From DASXVX01 sp036504075 (GTDB lineage: Bacteria; Bacillota; Sulfobacillia; Symbiobacteriales; Symbiobacteriaceae): 64,000 nucleotides of DNA. Each line of letters starts with the position of its first letter. Position 1 is the stretch's first letter. Position numbers and translations under genes: made by a program. The notes beneath the pieces were generated by a model that saw only the letters and a program-made list of their open reading frames with translations, made no database searches and had not been told where the DNA came from. This document shows, one piece after another, positions 32,726-40,519 of the stretch. The stretch covers positions 76,433 through 140,432 of the forward strand of contig DASXVX010000033.1 of assembly GCA_036504075.1 (NCBI GenBank), given 5' to 3'.

Positions 32726-33087
32726 TCTGCCTCAAGCTAGGCACAAATGATCATAGCGGACTGCATTTCATGACGGTAGGACACGAACCGAACCGGCTAC
32801 ACTTTGCAGTCTGTCCGGTTCACCGCATTTCGGGACATGTGTCCCGTGCCGACGACACTGATGCCGCCGCGCTCTGCACCCGCATAATTGAGAGTGAACG
32901 AACTGTTGCGACGCACCCTGTGCAGCCCTGACGCAGGATTCGGCGGCAGGCCGTCGCTACTTCCACGCCGCCGAAATACGGACAACGACTACGTACCAGA
33001 CGGTGGGGCTGGAGGTGAGGCCAGGGGCACCTGAACTTTCCTGTCCCTTCCTCGGATGATCCACACACGTAGAAGGAGGAATTCAAC
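32726..33087. promoter_or_regulatory. Leader region of the beta-propeller gene with a dyad
   Basis: No gene is seen in these 360 bases. A near-perfect dyad CGGGACA-TG-TGTCCCG lies at 32831-32846, about 240 bp before the propeller start. It is a candidate binding site for a dimeric regulator. AAGGAGGA at 33073-33080 is the ribosome binding site of the propeller gene. No confident -35/-10 pair was found. Confidence 0.4.
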
Positions 33088-34512
33088 ATGAGGTCCGTCG
33101 GTTCCAAAAAGCTGCGTCTTGTAGCTCTCGCACTTGTTGCACTGCTTGTCATGCTCGCTTCGGCTTGTAGTAAGCCGGCCGCGGTGCCCGTCACCGTCCA
33201 GGGCCAGCTTGTGCCGGCTGCCGCTGGGGCACAGCCTACAGGCTGGGCTACGGCCGAGGCCAACCGGGGCGGTCTGCGCCAGGTCGCTACCTTTGACTCC
33301 AAGGGTCCGGATGCCTGGGACGTGAAGGCCCACCCCAGTGTCTACATGACCAGCGAAGGCATGGGCTACGCCCATCGCCCGTCCACGACCAACAAGCTGC
33401 CCGGCATTCAGGTCATTGACTCCTACACGAAGCAGACCGTTGCGTCGGCGGTGTTCGATCTGGGCGGCGAGCAGACCCGCATGCCTCACGGGCTGGGCAC
33501 CTCGCCGGACGGCAAGTGGGTATATATCGGCTTCAGCCAGAAGGCCAAGGACGGCAAGGACAACAACTGGACGCTCATTGTCAACGCCAGGACCCTCAAG
33601 CTTGACATGATCGTTGAGCACACTGGCGGCCAGAACCTGCACCACATTTTTGGTTTCACGGACTCCAAGGGGAAGGATCGCGTCGTCCTGGAGTATGGGT
33701 TCGGATCCGCCGGCGGCCCGCACTTCCTTCTGGATCCCAATGACAACAACAAGGTTGTCAAGGCGATCACCACCGAAGATACCGGGTACAAGATGGGCCA
33801 CCCGTTCCTGACCGTCGATCCCACGGGCAAGTTCCTGTACGTGAACCTCGAGCAAGCCGCGTATAGCGCTGTTACCGAAGAGATTGGTGGACTGGCGAAG
33901 ATCAACCTGGAGACGTACGCCGTCACGATCATCCCGGGCACGGGTGCCCATCCGATCGGCGTCACGCACACCGCAGACGGCAAGTTCACCTACGTGAATG
34001 ACGCCGACACCAGCCGGGTCTACAAGATCGACGATAAGACCAATACGGTCATTGGCAAGACCAGCGCCGGTGTGGCGGGCCCCTATGGCATCGCCCTGAA
34101 CTGGGACGAGACTGAGCTGTATACCGTCGGCAAGGGCGAGGGCAGCCACAATACCGGCGGCGTCCTCGGGTTGATCGGCACGGTGGACTTCAAGCCGGCA
34201 AGAGCCTTCGACCAGCCGTTCGAAATTGGCGGGTCCATCATGGACCACGCGACTCTCCATCCGGACCCCAAGGTGAATGAACTCTGGGTGAGCAGCTCCG
34301 GGACCTGGGAGACCATCGTCTTCGACCTCACCACCCATAAGGTGAAGGCCCGCATCCCCACTCCCCACGGTGGCGACACCCACTCGGGCTCCTTCCTCAA
34401 GTACGGCCCGGACTGGAAGGGCGAGCTGCTGGCCGACCACGCCGGCCCCAAGAAGCCGATGCTGGAGACCATGGCGAAGATGGCCGCTGAGAAGGCGGCT
34501 GCGAAGAAGTAG
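33088..34512 (+). CDS. YVTN-type beta-propeller lipoprotein rich in channel histidines
   Basis: The 474-residue secreted protein has a signal peptide with lipobox ASAC, then repeated propeller blades of the pattern H-x(n)-DPTGKFLYVN. Histidines recur at the equivalent inner position of successive blades: MPHGLGTSPDGKW, LHHIFGF, MGHPFLTVDPTGKF, AHPIGVTHTADGKF, DHATLHPDP, and DTHSGSFLKY at the end. Such a ring of histidines is how NosZ holds its CuZ cluster, and propellers also hold haem d1 in NirS. Simple YVTN proteins have fewer. It is followed by cytochrome c and cupredoxin genes. Function is not established; a redox enzyme subunit is my inference. Confidence 0.75.
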   Translation: MRSVGSKKLRLVALALVALLVMLASACSKPAAVPVTVQGQLVPAAAGAQPTGWATAEANRGGLRQVATFDSKGPDAWDVKAHPSVYMTSEGMGYAHRPSTTNKLPGIQVIDSYTKQTVASAVFDLGGEQTRMPHGLGTSPDGKWVYIGFSQKAKDGKDNNWTLIVNARTLKLDMIVEHTGGQNLHHIFGFTDSKGKDRVVLEYGFGSAGGPHFLLDPNDNNKVVKAITTEDTGYKMGHPFLTVDPTGKFLYVNLEQAAYSAVTEEIGGLAKINLETYAVTIIPGTGAHPIGVTHTADGKFTYVNDADTSRVYKIDDKTNTVIGKTSAGVAGPYGIALNWDETELYTVGKGEGSHNTGGVLGLIGTVDFKPARAFDQPFEIGGSIMDHATLHPDPKVNELWVSSSGTWETIVFDLTTHKVKARIPTPHGGDTHSGSFLKYGPDWKGELLADHAGPKKPMLETMAKMAAEKAAAKK

Positions 34513-34602
34513 CGTTACGTGACCGATGCGGGTGCGCCCTCAGCCCTTCAGGTCTGGGGGCGCACCTGGCAAAGGATGCACTCAATCACAGAAGGAGAGA
34601 TT

Positions 34603-35022
34603 ATGTTGAAGAGGGACATGGTTAAGTTGGTGGGCGGTCTCCTATTGGGAGGCATGGCCTTACTTCCGGTTCTGTCTGGCTGCGGGGGCAAGACCGCGAC
34701 AACTGCCGCTGCCCCAACCGCCGCACCTGCCGCTGCCCCAACCGCCACACCTGCGCCGGCTGCAGCCGCCCCCGCACCTGCCAATGCCCAGCTCGACTCA
34801 GCAAAGGTGCTGTTCCAGGAGACGGCAGGCGGTCAGGGATGCCAGCAATGTCATGGCAAAGACGCAAAAGGCACCGTAGAAGTCGGTGCGCCCGATATCC
34901 GCGGTAAGCAAGAGGCCGATATCCGCAAGGCCCTTGAGAATGTCGAAATGATGAGAATCGTCAAGCTTTCCGACGAAGAGATCACGGCTGTGGCTGCGTA
35001 TCTGCAAGTCCTCAATAAGTAG
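34603..35022 (+). CDS. Monohaem cytochrome c lipoprotein
   Basis: The 139-residue lipoprotein has lipobox LLSGC (C27), an Ala/Pro/Thr-rich flexible linker of about 35 residues, and a compact class I cytochrome c domain with CQQCH (80-84) and candidate axial methionines in ENVEMMRIVKLSDEE. The ATG at 34603 follows GAAGGAGAGA by a few bases; the longer frame starting at 34519 has no site. It lies 90 nt after the propeller gene and 22 nt before the cupredoxin gene, so the three probably form one operon and exchange electrons. Confidence 0.92.
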   Translation: MLKRDMVKLVGGLLLGGMALLPVLSGCGGKTATTAAAPTAAPAAAPTATPAPAAAAPAPANAQLDSAKVLFQETAGGQGCQQCHGKDAKGTVEVGAPDIRGKQEADIRKALENVEMMRIVKLSDEEITAVAAYLQVLNK

Positions 35023-35044
35023 CCGTGGGCTTCGCCAGGGGGGC

Positions 35045-35602
35045 ATGAAAATGAGCCGGTTTATTCGACGCTGGCATCGTCTCCTGGTTGGTCTCGTGCC
35101 GGTTGCGCTCGTTCTGATTGGCTGCTCCAGCACCTCCGCCCTCCGCAGCGTCGGGGGGCCAGGGCCTCTGGGAGAGGCCGCCGCTGTTGTCACCATTAAC
35201 GTAGACGTGACGGATGATTCGATCCAGCCTTCCGCCATTCACATCCCTTTGGGAAAGCCGGTGCAGCTTATCCTGCGGAACCATGGGGCGACGGAACATC
35301 ACTTCATCGTCAAGGGACTGGTGCCCAAGGACCTGTCCTGGGCATTCATACCCACTTTCGACGTCCTGCCATCGGAAATGGCGGACAACGATCCGCAACA
35401 TGCCGGTCACAATCACACGGTCAACTTTGTGCCGTATCGGCCTGCATCTCCCGCAGGCATAAAACTGACAGGTAAGGAAGTCCATGCTTATGCCCAGGGA
35501 AGCGCCGTGGACGCGGTCCTCTTCACCGCCACGAACAAGGGGACCTTTACGGTCATATGCCCGCTTCACCCGGGAATAACTGCGACGGTGACGGTTTCTT
35601 AG
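35045..35602 (+). CDS. Cupredoxin-domain lipoprotein
   Basis: This 185-residue lipoprotein (lipobox LIGC, C27) has a cupredoxin fold with likely copper ligands H85/H86 (TEHHF), C172 and H175 in VICPLHPGI. The usual axial methionine after the second histidine is missing, so the site would be three-coordinate or have a different axial ligand. A His-rich insert (DPQHAGHNHTVNF, about 117-128) may bind additional metal. It has GGGGGGC before the ATG. It closes the propeller-cytochrome-cupredoxin unit and is followed by a terminator. Confidence 0.83.
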   Translation: MKMSRFIRRWHRLLVGLVPVALVLIGCSSTSALRSVGGPGPLGEAAAVVTINVDVTDDSIQPSAIHIPLGKPVQLILRNHGATEHHFIVKGLVPKDLSWAFIPTFDVLPSEMADNDPQHAGHNHTVNFVPYRPASPAGIKLTGKEVHAYAQGSAVDAVLFTATNKGTFTVICPLHPGITATVTVS

Positions 35603-35717
35603 CAGATTGCGATGCTTCTTAACAAGAGCGCAGATGTCGGGAACTACAGTCAGGAAGGGCCAGAAGCAGGGAACGCCATGGTTACATTGCGTGAGCCCGA
35701 TGCGGTTCAAATTGTTT

Positions 35718-35757
35718 GACCCGGTTTTGCCCAGATTGGGCGAGCCGGGTCTATTTT
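35718..35757 (+). terminator. Terminator after the propeller-cytochrome-cupredoxin operon
   Basis: An outer stem GACCCGG/CCGGGTC (35718-35724 with 35745-35751) and an inner stem GCCCA/TGGGC are followed by TATTTTG. Confidence 0.75.
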
Positions 35758-35793
35758 GTATACGTTGCGGCACGAACCTCCGAGAGCGCGCAA

Positions 35794-35818
35794 GGCGGGG
35801 GCCATGCCGGCCCCCGCC
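35794..35818. terminator. GC-rich hairpin after the DUF4418 gene
   Basis: A perfect 10-bp stem GGCGGGGGCC/GGCCCCCGCC has a 5-nt loop. It is 21 nt past the stop codon of the minus-strand DUF4418 gene and may serve both directions; T-runs are weak. Confidence 0.6.
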
Positions 35819-35839
35819 TTCTCTCTGCCCCTATCTATG

Positions 35840-36280
35840 CTATGCCACCGTTCCCGGCCCACCCTGGCGGCGTGACTGGAACGCTCCCGTCAGCCCCACG
35901 ACGACCGTGAGCAGCCCCAGTACGATCAGCCCCGGCTTCAAGCTGGTATTGCACGGCTCCATGGGGTCCGTGCAGGTCCCGATCAGCCACAGCGGCGTCA
36001 CGATGATCAGCGCGCCGGCGGCGGCGGTGACCAGACTCAAGGCCCGTGACGACTCATGCTGCCACAACATGACCAGCCCGATCACAACGATCAGAGCTGC
36101 GACACCGTATACGGAACGCTCAGTCCAATAACACTTCATGGGTGCCTTCATTCCGTTGGCCAGAGTCATGAACCGGCCCTCATCAGCGCAGTCATGCAGC
36201 AAGAAGTGTGTGATCAGCATTGTGCCGATTCCCAGCGTGAGCACCGATACGCCTCGCCAGTTCCGTGAAAAAAATGACAT
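35840..36280 (-). CDS. DUF4418 membrane protein
   Basis: The 146-residue protein has four membrane segments and the DUF4418 cysteine pattern: HDCADEG, KCYWTERSVYG after the first helix and GTCTDPMEPCNTS between helices three and four. The function is unknown. Members are commonly found near MacB/FtsX-type ABC exporters, and such a system is encoded 4-7 kb away (40.5-43.3 kb), so they may work together. AAAGG precedes the ATG. The gene stands alone between a terminator and the orphan response regulator. Confidence 0.8.
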   Translation of the reverse strand: MSFFSRNWRGVSVLTLGIGTMLITHFLLHDCADEGRFMTLANGMKAPMKCYWTERSVYGVAALIVVIGLVMLWQHESSRALSLVTAAAGALIIVTPLWLIGTCTDPMEPCNTSLKPGLIVLGLLTVVVGLTGAFQSRRQGGPGTVA

Positions 36281-36451
36281 GATTGCCCGCCTTTCCTCGT
36301 CGCTCGTTGGCCATGGGTCTCTCTACACACTAGAGTAAGGCATGGCGACGGAGAAACGATCGGAAAAGTGTGGGCAATCGTGGGAGGAAATGCGAAGAAA
36401 CTGTGTGGAGTCCGACTTGCACGGGAAGGGGCGGTATGGCGGATACGTAGC

Positions 36452-37147
36452 TCAAGGATGGACCAGCTTGTACCCGACTCCGGGGACCGTTTGCAGCAAT
36501 TGTCTTACCTCCGGGTGGTCCCCGAGCTTTTGGCGGATTCTGAGCACAGTGACCCGGAGATACTCGACGGCGTCACGGTATTCCGGCCCCCAGACATGAG
36601 AGAGCAACTCCTCGTGCAGAACCACCTTATCGACGTTGGCCGCCAGATAAGCCAACAGCTTGAACTCTGTGGGCGTGAGGTGGACGGCCTCGCCGCCCAC
36701 TCGAGCCTCATAGCGGGCAGCGTCCAGTTGCAGGGACCCGACCTCCAGCCTGGACCTGTCCGCGCCGCCGCTGCCCTTGTGAGCGCGGCGAAGCACCGCC
36801 CGCAGTCGCGCGACGAGTTCGTTCACATCGAACGGCTTCACCAGGTAGTCGTCGGCGCCGAGGTCCAGCCCCTTGACCTTCTCGGCCGAACCGCCCCGTG
36901 CCGTCACAATCACCACCGGAGCCTCCGTGAACCGGCGCAGTTGGGCGAACAGGTCCATTCCATCTACGTCGGGCAGCCCCAAATCAAGCAGAATCAGGGC
37001 GGGGTCATGCTGCTCGCACAGGTTGATGGCCTCGGCGCCGGATGCAGCCAGGACCACCTCGAACCCAGCGGCCTTCAGGTTCGCCCGGATGAAGCGTTGG
37101 ATACGTGGCTCATCATCGATGACCAGCACCGTCGGTTTTGTGGCCAT
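36452..37147 (-). CDS. OmpR/KdpE-type response regulator, orphan at its locus
   Basis: This is an intact 231-residue regulator: receiver domain with VIDDEPRIQRFIRANLKAAG, phosphorylation site D55 (LLDLGLPDVDG), TARGG and K in YLVKPFDVNE, and an OmpR winged helix (LTPTEFKLLAYLAANVDKVVLHEELL, VEYLRVTVLRIRQKLGD). GAGGAGGGG lies before the ATG at 37147. The kinase gene that should precede it has been reduced to fragments. The nearest homologous whole kinase is at 15909-18614, where the matching regulator is a stub, so this regulator most likely receives phosphate from that distant kinase. Confidence 0.93.
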   Translation of the reverse strand: MATKPTVLVIDDEPRIQRFIRANLKAAGFEVVLAASGAEAINLCEQHDPALILLDLGLPDVDGMDLFAQLRRFTEAPVVIVTARGGSAEKVKGLDLGADDYLVKPFDVNELVARLRAVLRRAHKGSGGADRSRLEVGSLQLDAARYEARVGGEAVHLTPTEFKLLAYLAANVDKVVLHEELLSHVWGPEYRDAVEYLRVTVLRIRQKLGDHPEVRQLLQTVPGVGYKLVHP

Positions 37148-37413
37148 GCTGATTCCCCTCCTCTTCCGCGCCCGCCACGATGGGCAGAACAAATGTAAAG
37201 GTGCTGCCCCGGCCGGCCACGCGCCGATTCAACCCAGAAAGACACGCTCCAGATGTTCAGATCCAATCCCCTCGCCGGCGACTGCGCTTCTAGCTTGCTC
37301 CAGAAGTTGCGTTTCAATTTTGTAAATTAGTAGGTCCCCGCAACCAGGGCCGGAACCGTAGCGGCGACAAAAAGCACCCGCAGAAGGTGCGTCCGTATGC
37401 GGCGCTCGCGCAT
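37148..37413 (-). pseudogene. Gutted sensor kinase gene (N- and C-terminal remnants)
   Basis: The reading starts with AGGAGGG, ATG and 28 codons ending in FVAATVPALVAGTY, of which about 22 residues are identical to the start of the kinase at 15909-18614, and then a stop codon. Immediately after, pieces of the same kinase's C-terminus appear: SEHLERVF (G1 region), VESARG, and in another frame GRGSTFTFVLPIVAG plus EEEG just before the regulator start. About 800 residues between have been deleted, and a 4-nt insertion (CCGG) shifts the frame. No domain remains functional. The remnant identifies this locus as a duplicate of the one at 15.8-18.6 kb. Confidence 0.87.
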
Positions 37414-37712
37414 CCTGCGCCCTCCTTCCAGCCCCTGTTGTCGAATATTGTAACGGTGCGATACACGAGAAGATAGACACTATAAACTCACGCTTTAACA
37501 TCCGATCTACCCATACTGCGGGTTGCACTTACGGTTGGCGCCCACGCCGGTTAGATTTCGTCAGGTTTCGTGCAAGTGAGTGGGCAGCCGCCACGTCGAT
37601 CATCATGGCGGCTTGCGCCCTCGAGGTGGCCGAACTGTTCCGGCCGTTGCCGTCACAGGCGTATGGCTCTGGAGCATGCGACCCGGCCCCGGCAAGAGCC
37701 GTTTAGAATAAA

Positions 37713-37749
37713 CAAGGCGGGTGCCCCCGGGCGCCCGCCTTGCTTTATC
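37713..37749 (-). terminator. Terminator of the ResDE-like pair; rest of 37414-37864 is empty
   Basis: A 13-bp stem (37713-37725 with 37730-37742) is followed on the minus strand by TTTATT, 120 nt after the kinase stop codon. Within 37414-37864 I see no gene; the 37430-37570 part is AT-rich and is probably the former promoter of the degraded kinase. Confidence 0.75.
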
Positions 37750-37864
37750 CATTCGCCCGGCCCCTGCCGGCCGGAACCCTTATGCCACAGCCCCGGCACC
37801 GCCCCCGCGGCCAGACCGGATGCGCGAAAAGCTTTGCAGAAACTGTGTGGGAAACGGGCCGGCG

Positions 37865-39685
37865 TTACGATTGGCCGTCCGGTTGCTCATTCGCCGCCCG
37901 CGGCAAGGTGAAGCAAAACGCGCTGCCACCACCGGGGGCGTCTTCCACCCAAACCTGACCGCCGTGCGCCATGACAATGCCCCGCACGATCGCCAGCCCC
38001 AGGCCGGTGCCACCTTTCTTGCGTGAGCGGGACCGATCTCCCCGGTAGAACCGTTCCCAAACCAGCTGGTGTTCAGCGGCCGGGACGCCCGGTCCCTGGT
38101 CCCGCACCCGAATTGTTATGAAACCGGCATCGGCCTCGGCAGTGACCGTCACGCTGCTGCCCGCAGGCGAGTAGCGAAGGGCATTGTCCAGGAGGTTGAG
38201 CAGTATCTGCTCCAGTCGGTCACCATCGGCCAGGACTCCCGGCAGGTCGCCGGGGATCTGCACACGGATCGTGACCGCAGTCCTTTCAACCAGCGGGGTG
38301 AGCTTGCGGACCATATACCCCACCACGGGGCCGACGGCCACCGGTTCCAATTCCAAATGAATCTGGCCGGCGTCGAGACGGGCCAGTTCCAGCAGTTCGG
38401 CGACGAGGCGCTCCAGCCGATTCATCTCGTCACCGATGATGCTCACGATCTCGTCCCGGGTGTCGCCGGACTGATCGAACCCGTCCTGCAGCGCCTCTAC
38501 GTACCCCTGCACCAGACTGATCGGCGTGCGCATCTCATGGGAGACGTTAGCGACGAAGTCCCGCCGCATCCCCTCCAACCGCTCTTCCTGGGTGATGTCC
38601 TTCCAAACGATTACCGCGCTCCGGGCCTGGCCCCGCCCGCCCTGGACCGGGGCCAATTGAACGGCGTAAACGGCATTGCCGACCTGCACGCGCTGCTGCT
38701 CGGGTCGGGACTCGGACAGCACCCGCCGGGTTGACAGGCCGATGCCCAGCCGCTCCAGGCAGTCCCAGCCCGCGGAGCAGGGGGCGGCCTCGGAGTCCAG
38801 CCCCGCCGAGCGGACCAGGGACAGCGCCGGCGGATTCAGAATGGTCACCTGGCCGGAGGCATCGGCGTGGATGACCGCATCGCCCATGCTGGTGAGAATC
38901 CCGGACAGCCGGGCGGTCTTGTCGGCCAACTGCTCGATCGTGTCGGCCAGCGCGCCGGCGAGGCGGTTGATGCTTTCGCCGAGGCGCCCGATTTCGTCGT
39001 GCCCCGACACCTTCACCCGCTTTTGGAAATCGCCGGCTGCCATGGCCCGGGCCATGACGTCCATCTCCTTCAGCGGATTGGACAGGCGACGGGACAGGAA
39101 GAGCGCCAGCAGCGTAACGACGGCCACGGCCACGGCAGCGGTATTGATAATGGTCTGGCGAAAGTGATCCACGGTCTTGGCCACCGAGGTCTCCGGGGAG
39201 TAAAGCAACAGGGCGCCGCGGACGTTGTCGGACCGGACCAGCGGCACTCCGACGACAAACACCTCCGCCGGATACCCGGCGGCGGCTCCGTGCAGGAACC
39301 GGTGCTGGGCGGCCGGGACGGGATCGTCCGGCATGCGGAAGGAGACGGTCCCGCCTGCCAGCAGACTCCGGGCCATCGTCGGCGGCAGCAGGATGTCTTC
39401 CGCTCGCTCCTCGGTCAGTGCGGCGAGGTCGGCAGACGTCAGCAGAACGGTGCGAACGCCGAGCACATACTCCACGCGTTCCCAATTTTGGTCCTTGGGA
39501 GGCGCCTCCGGGTCCGGTGCGTATTGTTCGATCATGCCCTTGGCCTGTGCCAACATGTGCTGGGACAGGTGAAAGTCGTACAGCTTCTCGATCTGGTCAC
39601 TGGCCGTGATGCCAAGCAGCAAGAGCACGCTCACCGTCAGGACCGTAATGGTAAGCCACAGCCTGGTGGCAATGCCCACGTTCAT
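37865..39685 (-). CDS. ResE/PhoR-like sensor histidine kinase
   Basis: The 606-residue kinase has membrane helices near residues 10-28 and 178-198 bracketing an outward sensor domain of about 150 residues. HAMP (LSRRLSNPLKEMDVMARAMAAGD), a PAS domain (ILTSMGDAVIHADASGQVTILN) and the core follow: FVANVSHEMRTPISLVQGY with the phosphohistidine, N box LLNLLDNALRYSP, G1 DQGPGVP and G2 GGTGLGLAIVRGI. The architecture equals ResE, PhoR and VicK. It overlaps the regulator gene by 4 nt. Given the surrounding redox genes a ResE-like role is plausible, but the sensor domain gives no direct clue. Confidence 0.93.
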   Translation of the reverse strand: MNVGIATRLWLTITVLTVSVLLLLGITASDQIEKLYDFHLSQHMLAQAKGMIEQYAPDPEAPPKDQNWERVEYVLGVRTVLLTSADLAALTEERAEDILLPPTMARSLLAGGTVSFRMPDDPVPAAQHRFLHGAAAGYPAEVFVVGVPLVRSDNVRGALLLYSPETSVAKTVDHFRQTIINTAAVAVAVVTLLALFLSRRLSNPLKEMDVMARAMAAGDFQKRVKVSGHDEIGRLGESINRLAGALADTIEQLADKTARLSGILTSMGDAVIHADASGQVTILNPPALSLVRSAGLDSEAAPCSAGWDCLERLGIGLSTRRVLSESRPEQQRVQVGNAVYAVQLAPVQGGRGQARSAVIVWKDITQEERLEGMRRDFVANVSHEMRTPISLVQGYVEALQDGFDQSGDTRDEIVSIIGDEMNRLERLVAELLELARLDAGQIHLELEPVAVGPVVGYMVRKLTPLVERTAVTIRVQIPGDLPGVLADGDRLEQILLNLLDNALRYSPAGSSVTVTAEADAGFITIRVRDQGPGVPAAEHQLVWERFYRGDRSRSRKKGGTGLGLAIVRGIVMAHGGQVWVEDAPGGGSAFCFTLPRAANEQPDGQS

Positions 39686-40368
39686 CGCAGGGTCACCAGG
39701 CGGTAGCCGAAGCCCCAGACTGTTTCCACCTGGGCGGTTGCCCCGGCTTCGCCCAACTTCTCCCGCAGGTTCTTAACATGGCTGTCCACCGTCCGCCGTC
39801 CGCCGGTAAACTCGTATCCCCACACCTGCTCCAGCAGGCTCTCCCGCGAGAAAATCTGCCCCGGGCGGCGAATCATCAGGGTCAGCAGGCTGTACTCCTT
39901 CGGGGTCAGCCGGAGTTCCTCTCCGGCCACCCGAGCCTGGCAACATTGCTCATCCACCGTCAGGTTTCCCGCCTGCAGGACCGCCCCGCGGACAGGCGTG
40001 ACACCCGGCGTGCGGCGCAGCAGCGACTTCACCCGCAGGACTAGCTCCCGCGGGCTGAACGGCTTGCACACGTAATCGTCCGCCCCGAGCTGGAGACCGA
40101 GAATCCGGTCGTACTCCTCGCTCCGGGCCGACAGCATGATAATGGGGGTATCCGAATGCCGCCGCACCTCCTGGCACACCGTCCATCCGTCCACTTCCGG
40201 GAGCATCAGATCCAGGATGATCAGGCTGTAAGTCGTGCCGTTGATGCGCTCCAGGGCGGTTTGCCCGTCACCGGCCTCGTCCACTTCAAAATTCTCCCGG
40301 GTCAGATACATGCGCACAAGTTGCCGGATGCGGTCTTCGTCGTCCGCAACGAGAACCCGGGCAGCCAT
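39682..40368 (-). CDS. OmpR-type response regulator, ResD-like
   Basis: The 228-residue protein has a receiver domain (VADDEDRIRQLV, D53 in ILDLMLPEVDG, SARSEEYDR, KPFSPRELVLRVK) and a winged-helix output domain (LTPKEYSLLTLMIRRPGQIFSRESLLEQVWGYEF, RTVDSHVKNLREKL, VWGFGYRL). It is the first gene of a coupled regulator-kinase pair with the kinase start overlapping its stop. Similarity is to ResD/PhoP regulators. The pair points the same way as the MacB-type exporter genes that lie upstream at 40.5-43.3 kb. Confidence 0.93.
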   Translation of the reverse strand: MAARVLVADDEDRIRQLVRMYLTRENFEVDEAGDGQTALERINGTTYSLIILDLMLPEVDGWTVCQEVRRHSDTPIIMLSARSEEYDRILGLQLGADDYVCKPFSPRELVLRVKSLLRRTPGVTPVRGAVLQAGNLTVDEQCCQARVAGEELRLTPKEYSLLTLMIRRPGQIFSRESLLEQVWGYEFTGGRRTVDSHVKNLREKLGEAGATAQVETVWGFGYRLVTLR

Positions 40369-40468
40369 AGGGCTGACCTCCCTGGAGGAAGAAATTTAGG
40401 TTCATAAACATTCTCAGTATAACAAGGAATCGCGCGACCGCACACCTGCGACTTGGGCATGCTACAGT

Positions 40469-40499
40469 GGCCCTACCTCCAGGGGTCGGAGGTAGGGCC
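40469..40499 (-). terminator. Hairpin after the ABC exporter operon
   Basis: A perfect 12-bp stem GGCCCTACCTCC/GGAGGTAGGGCC lies 21 nt beyond the last permease stop codon. There is no T-run, so its strength as a terminator is uncertain. Confidence 0.55.
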
Positions 40500-40519
40500 G
40501 TGTGCGTGGACATATCCAG

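Noticed and set aside
33088..34512. Calling the propeller NosZ or NirS outright
   Set aside because: It lacks the fused CuA domain of NosZ and the haem c domain of NirS and is shorter than both; only the fold and histidine pattern are shared.
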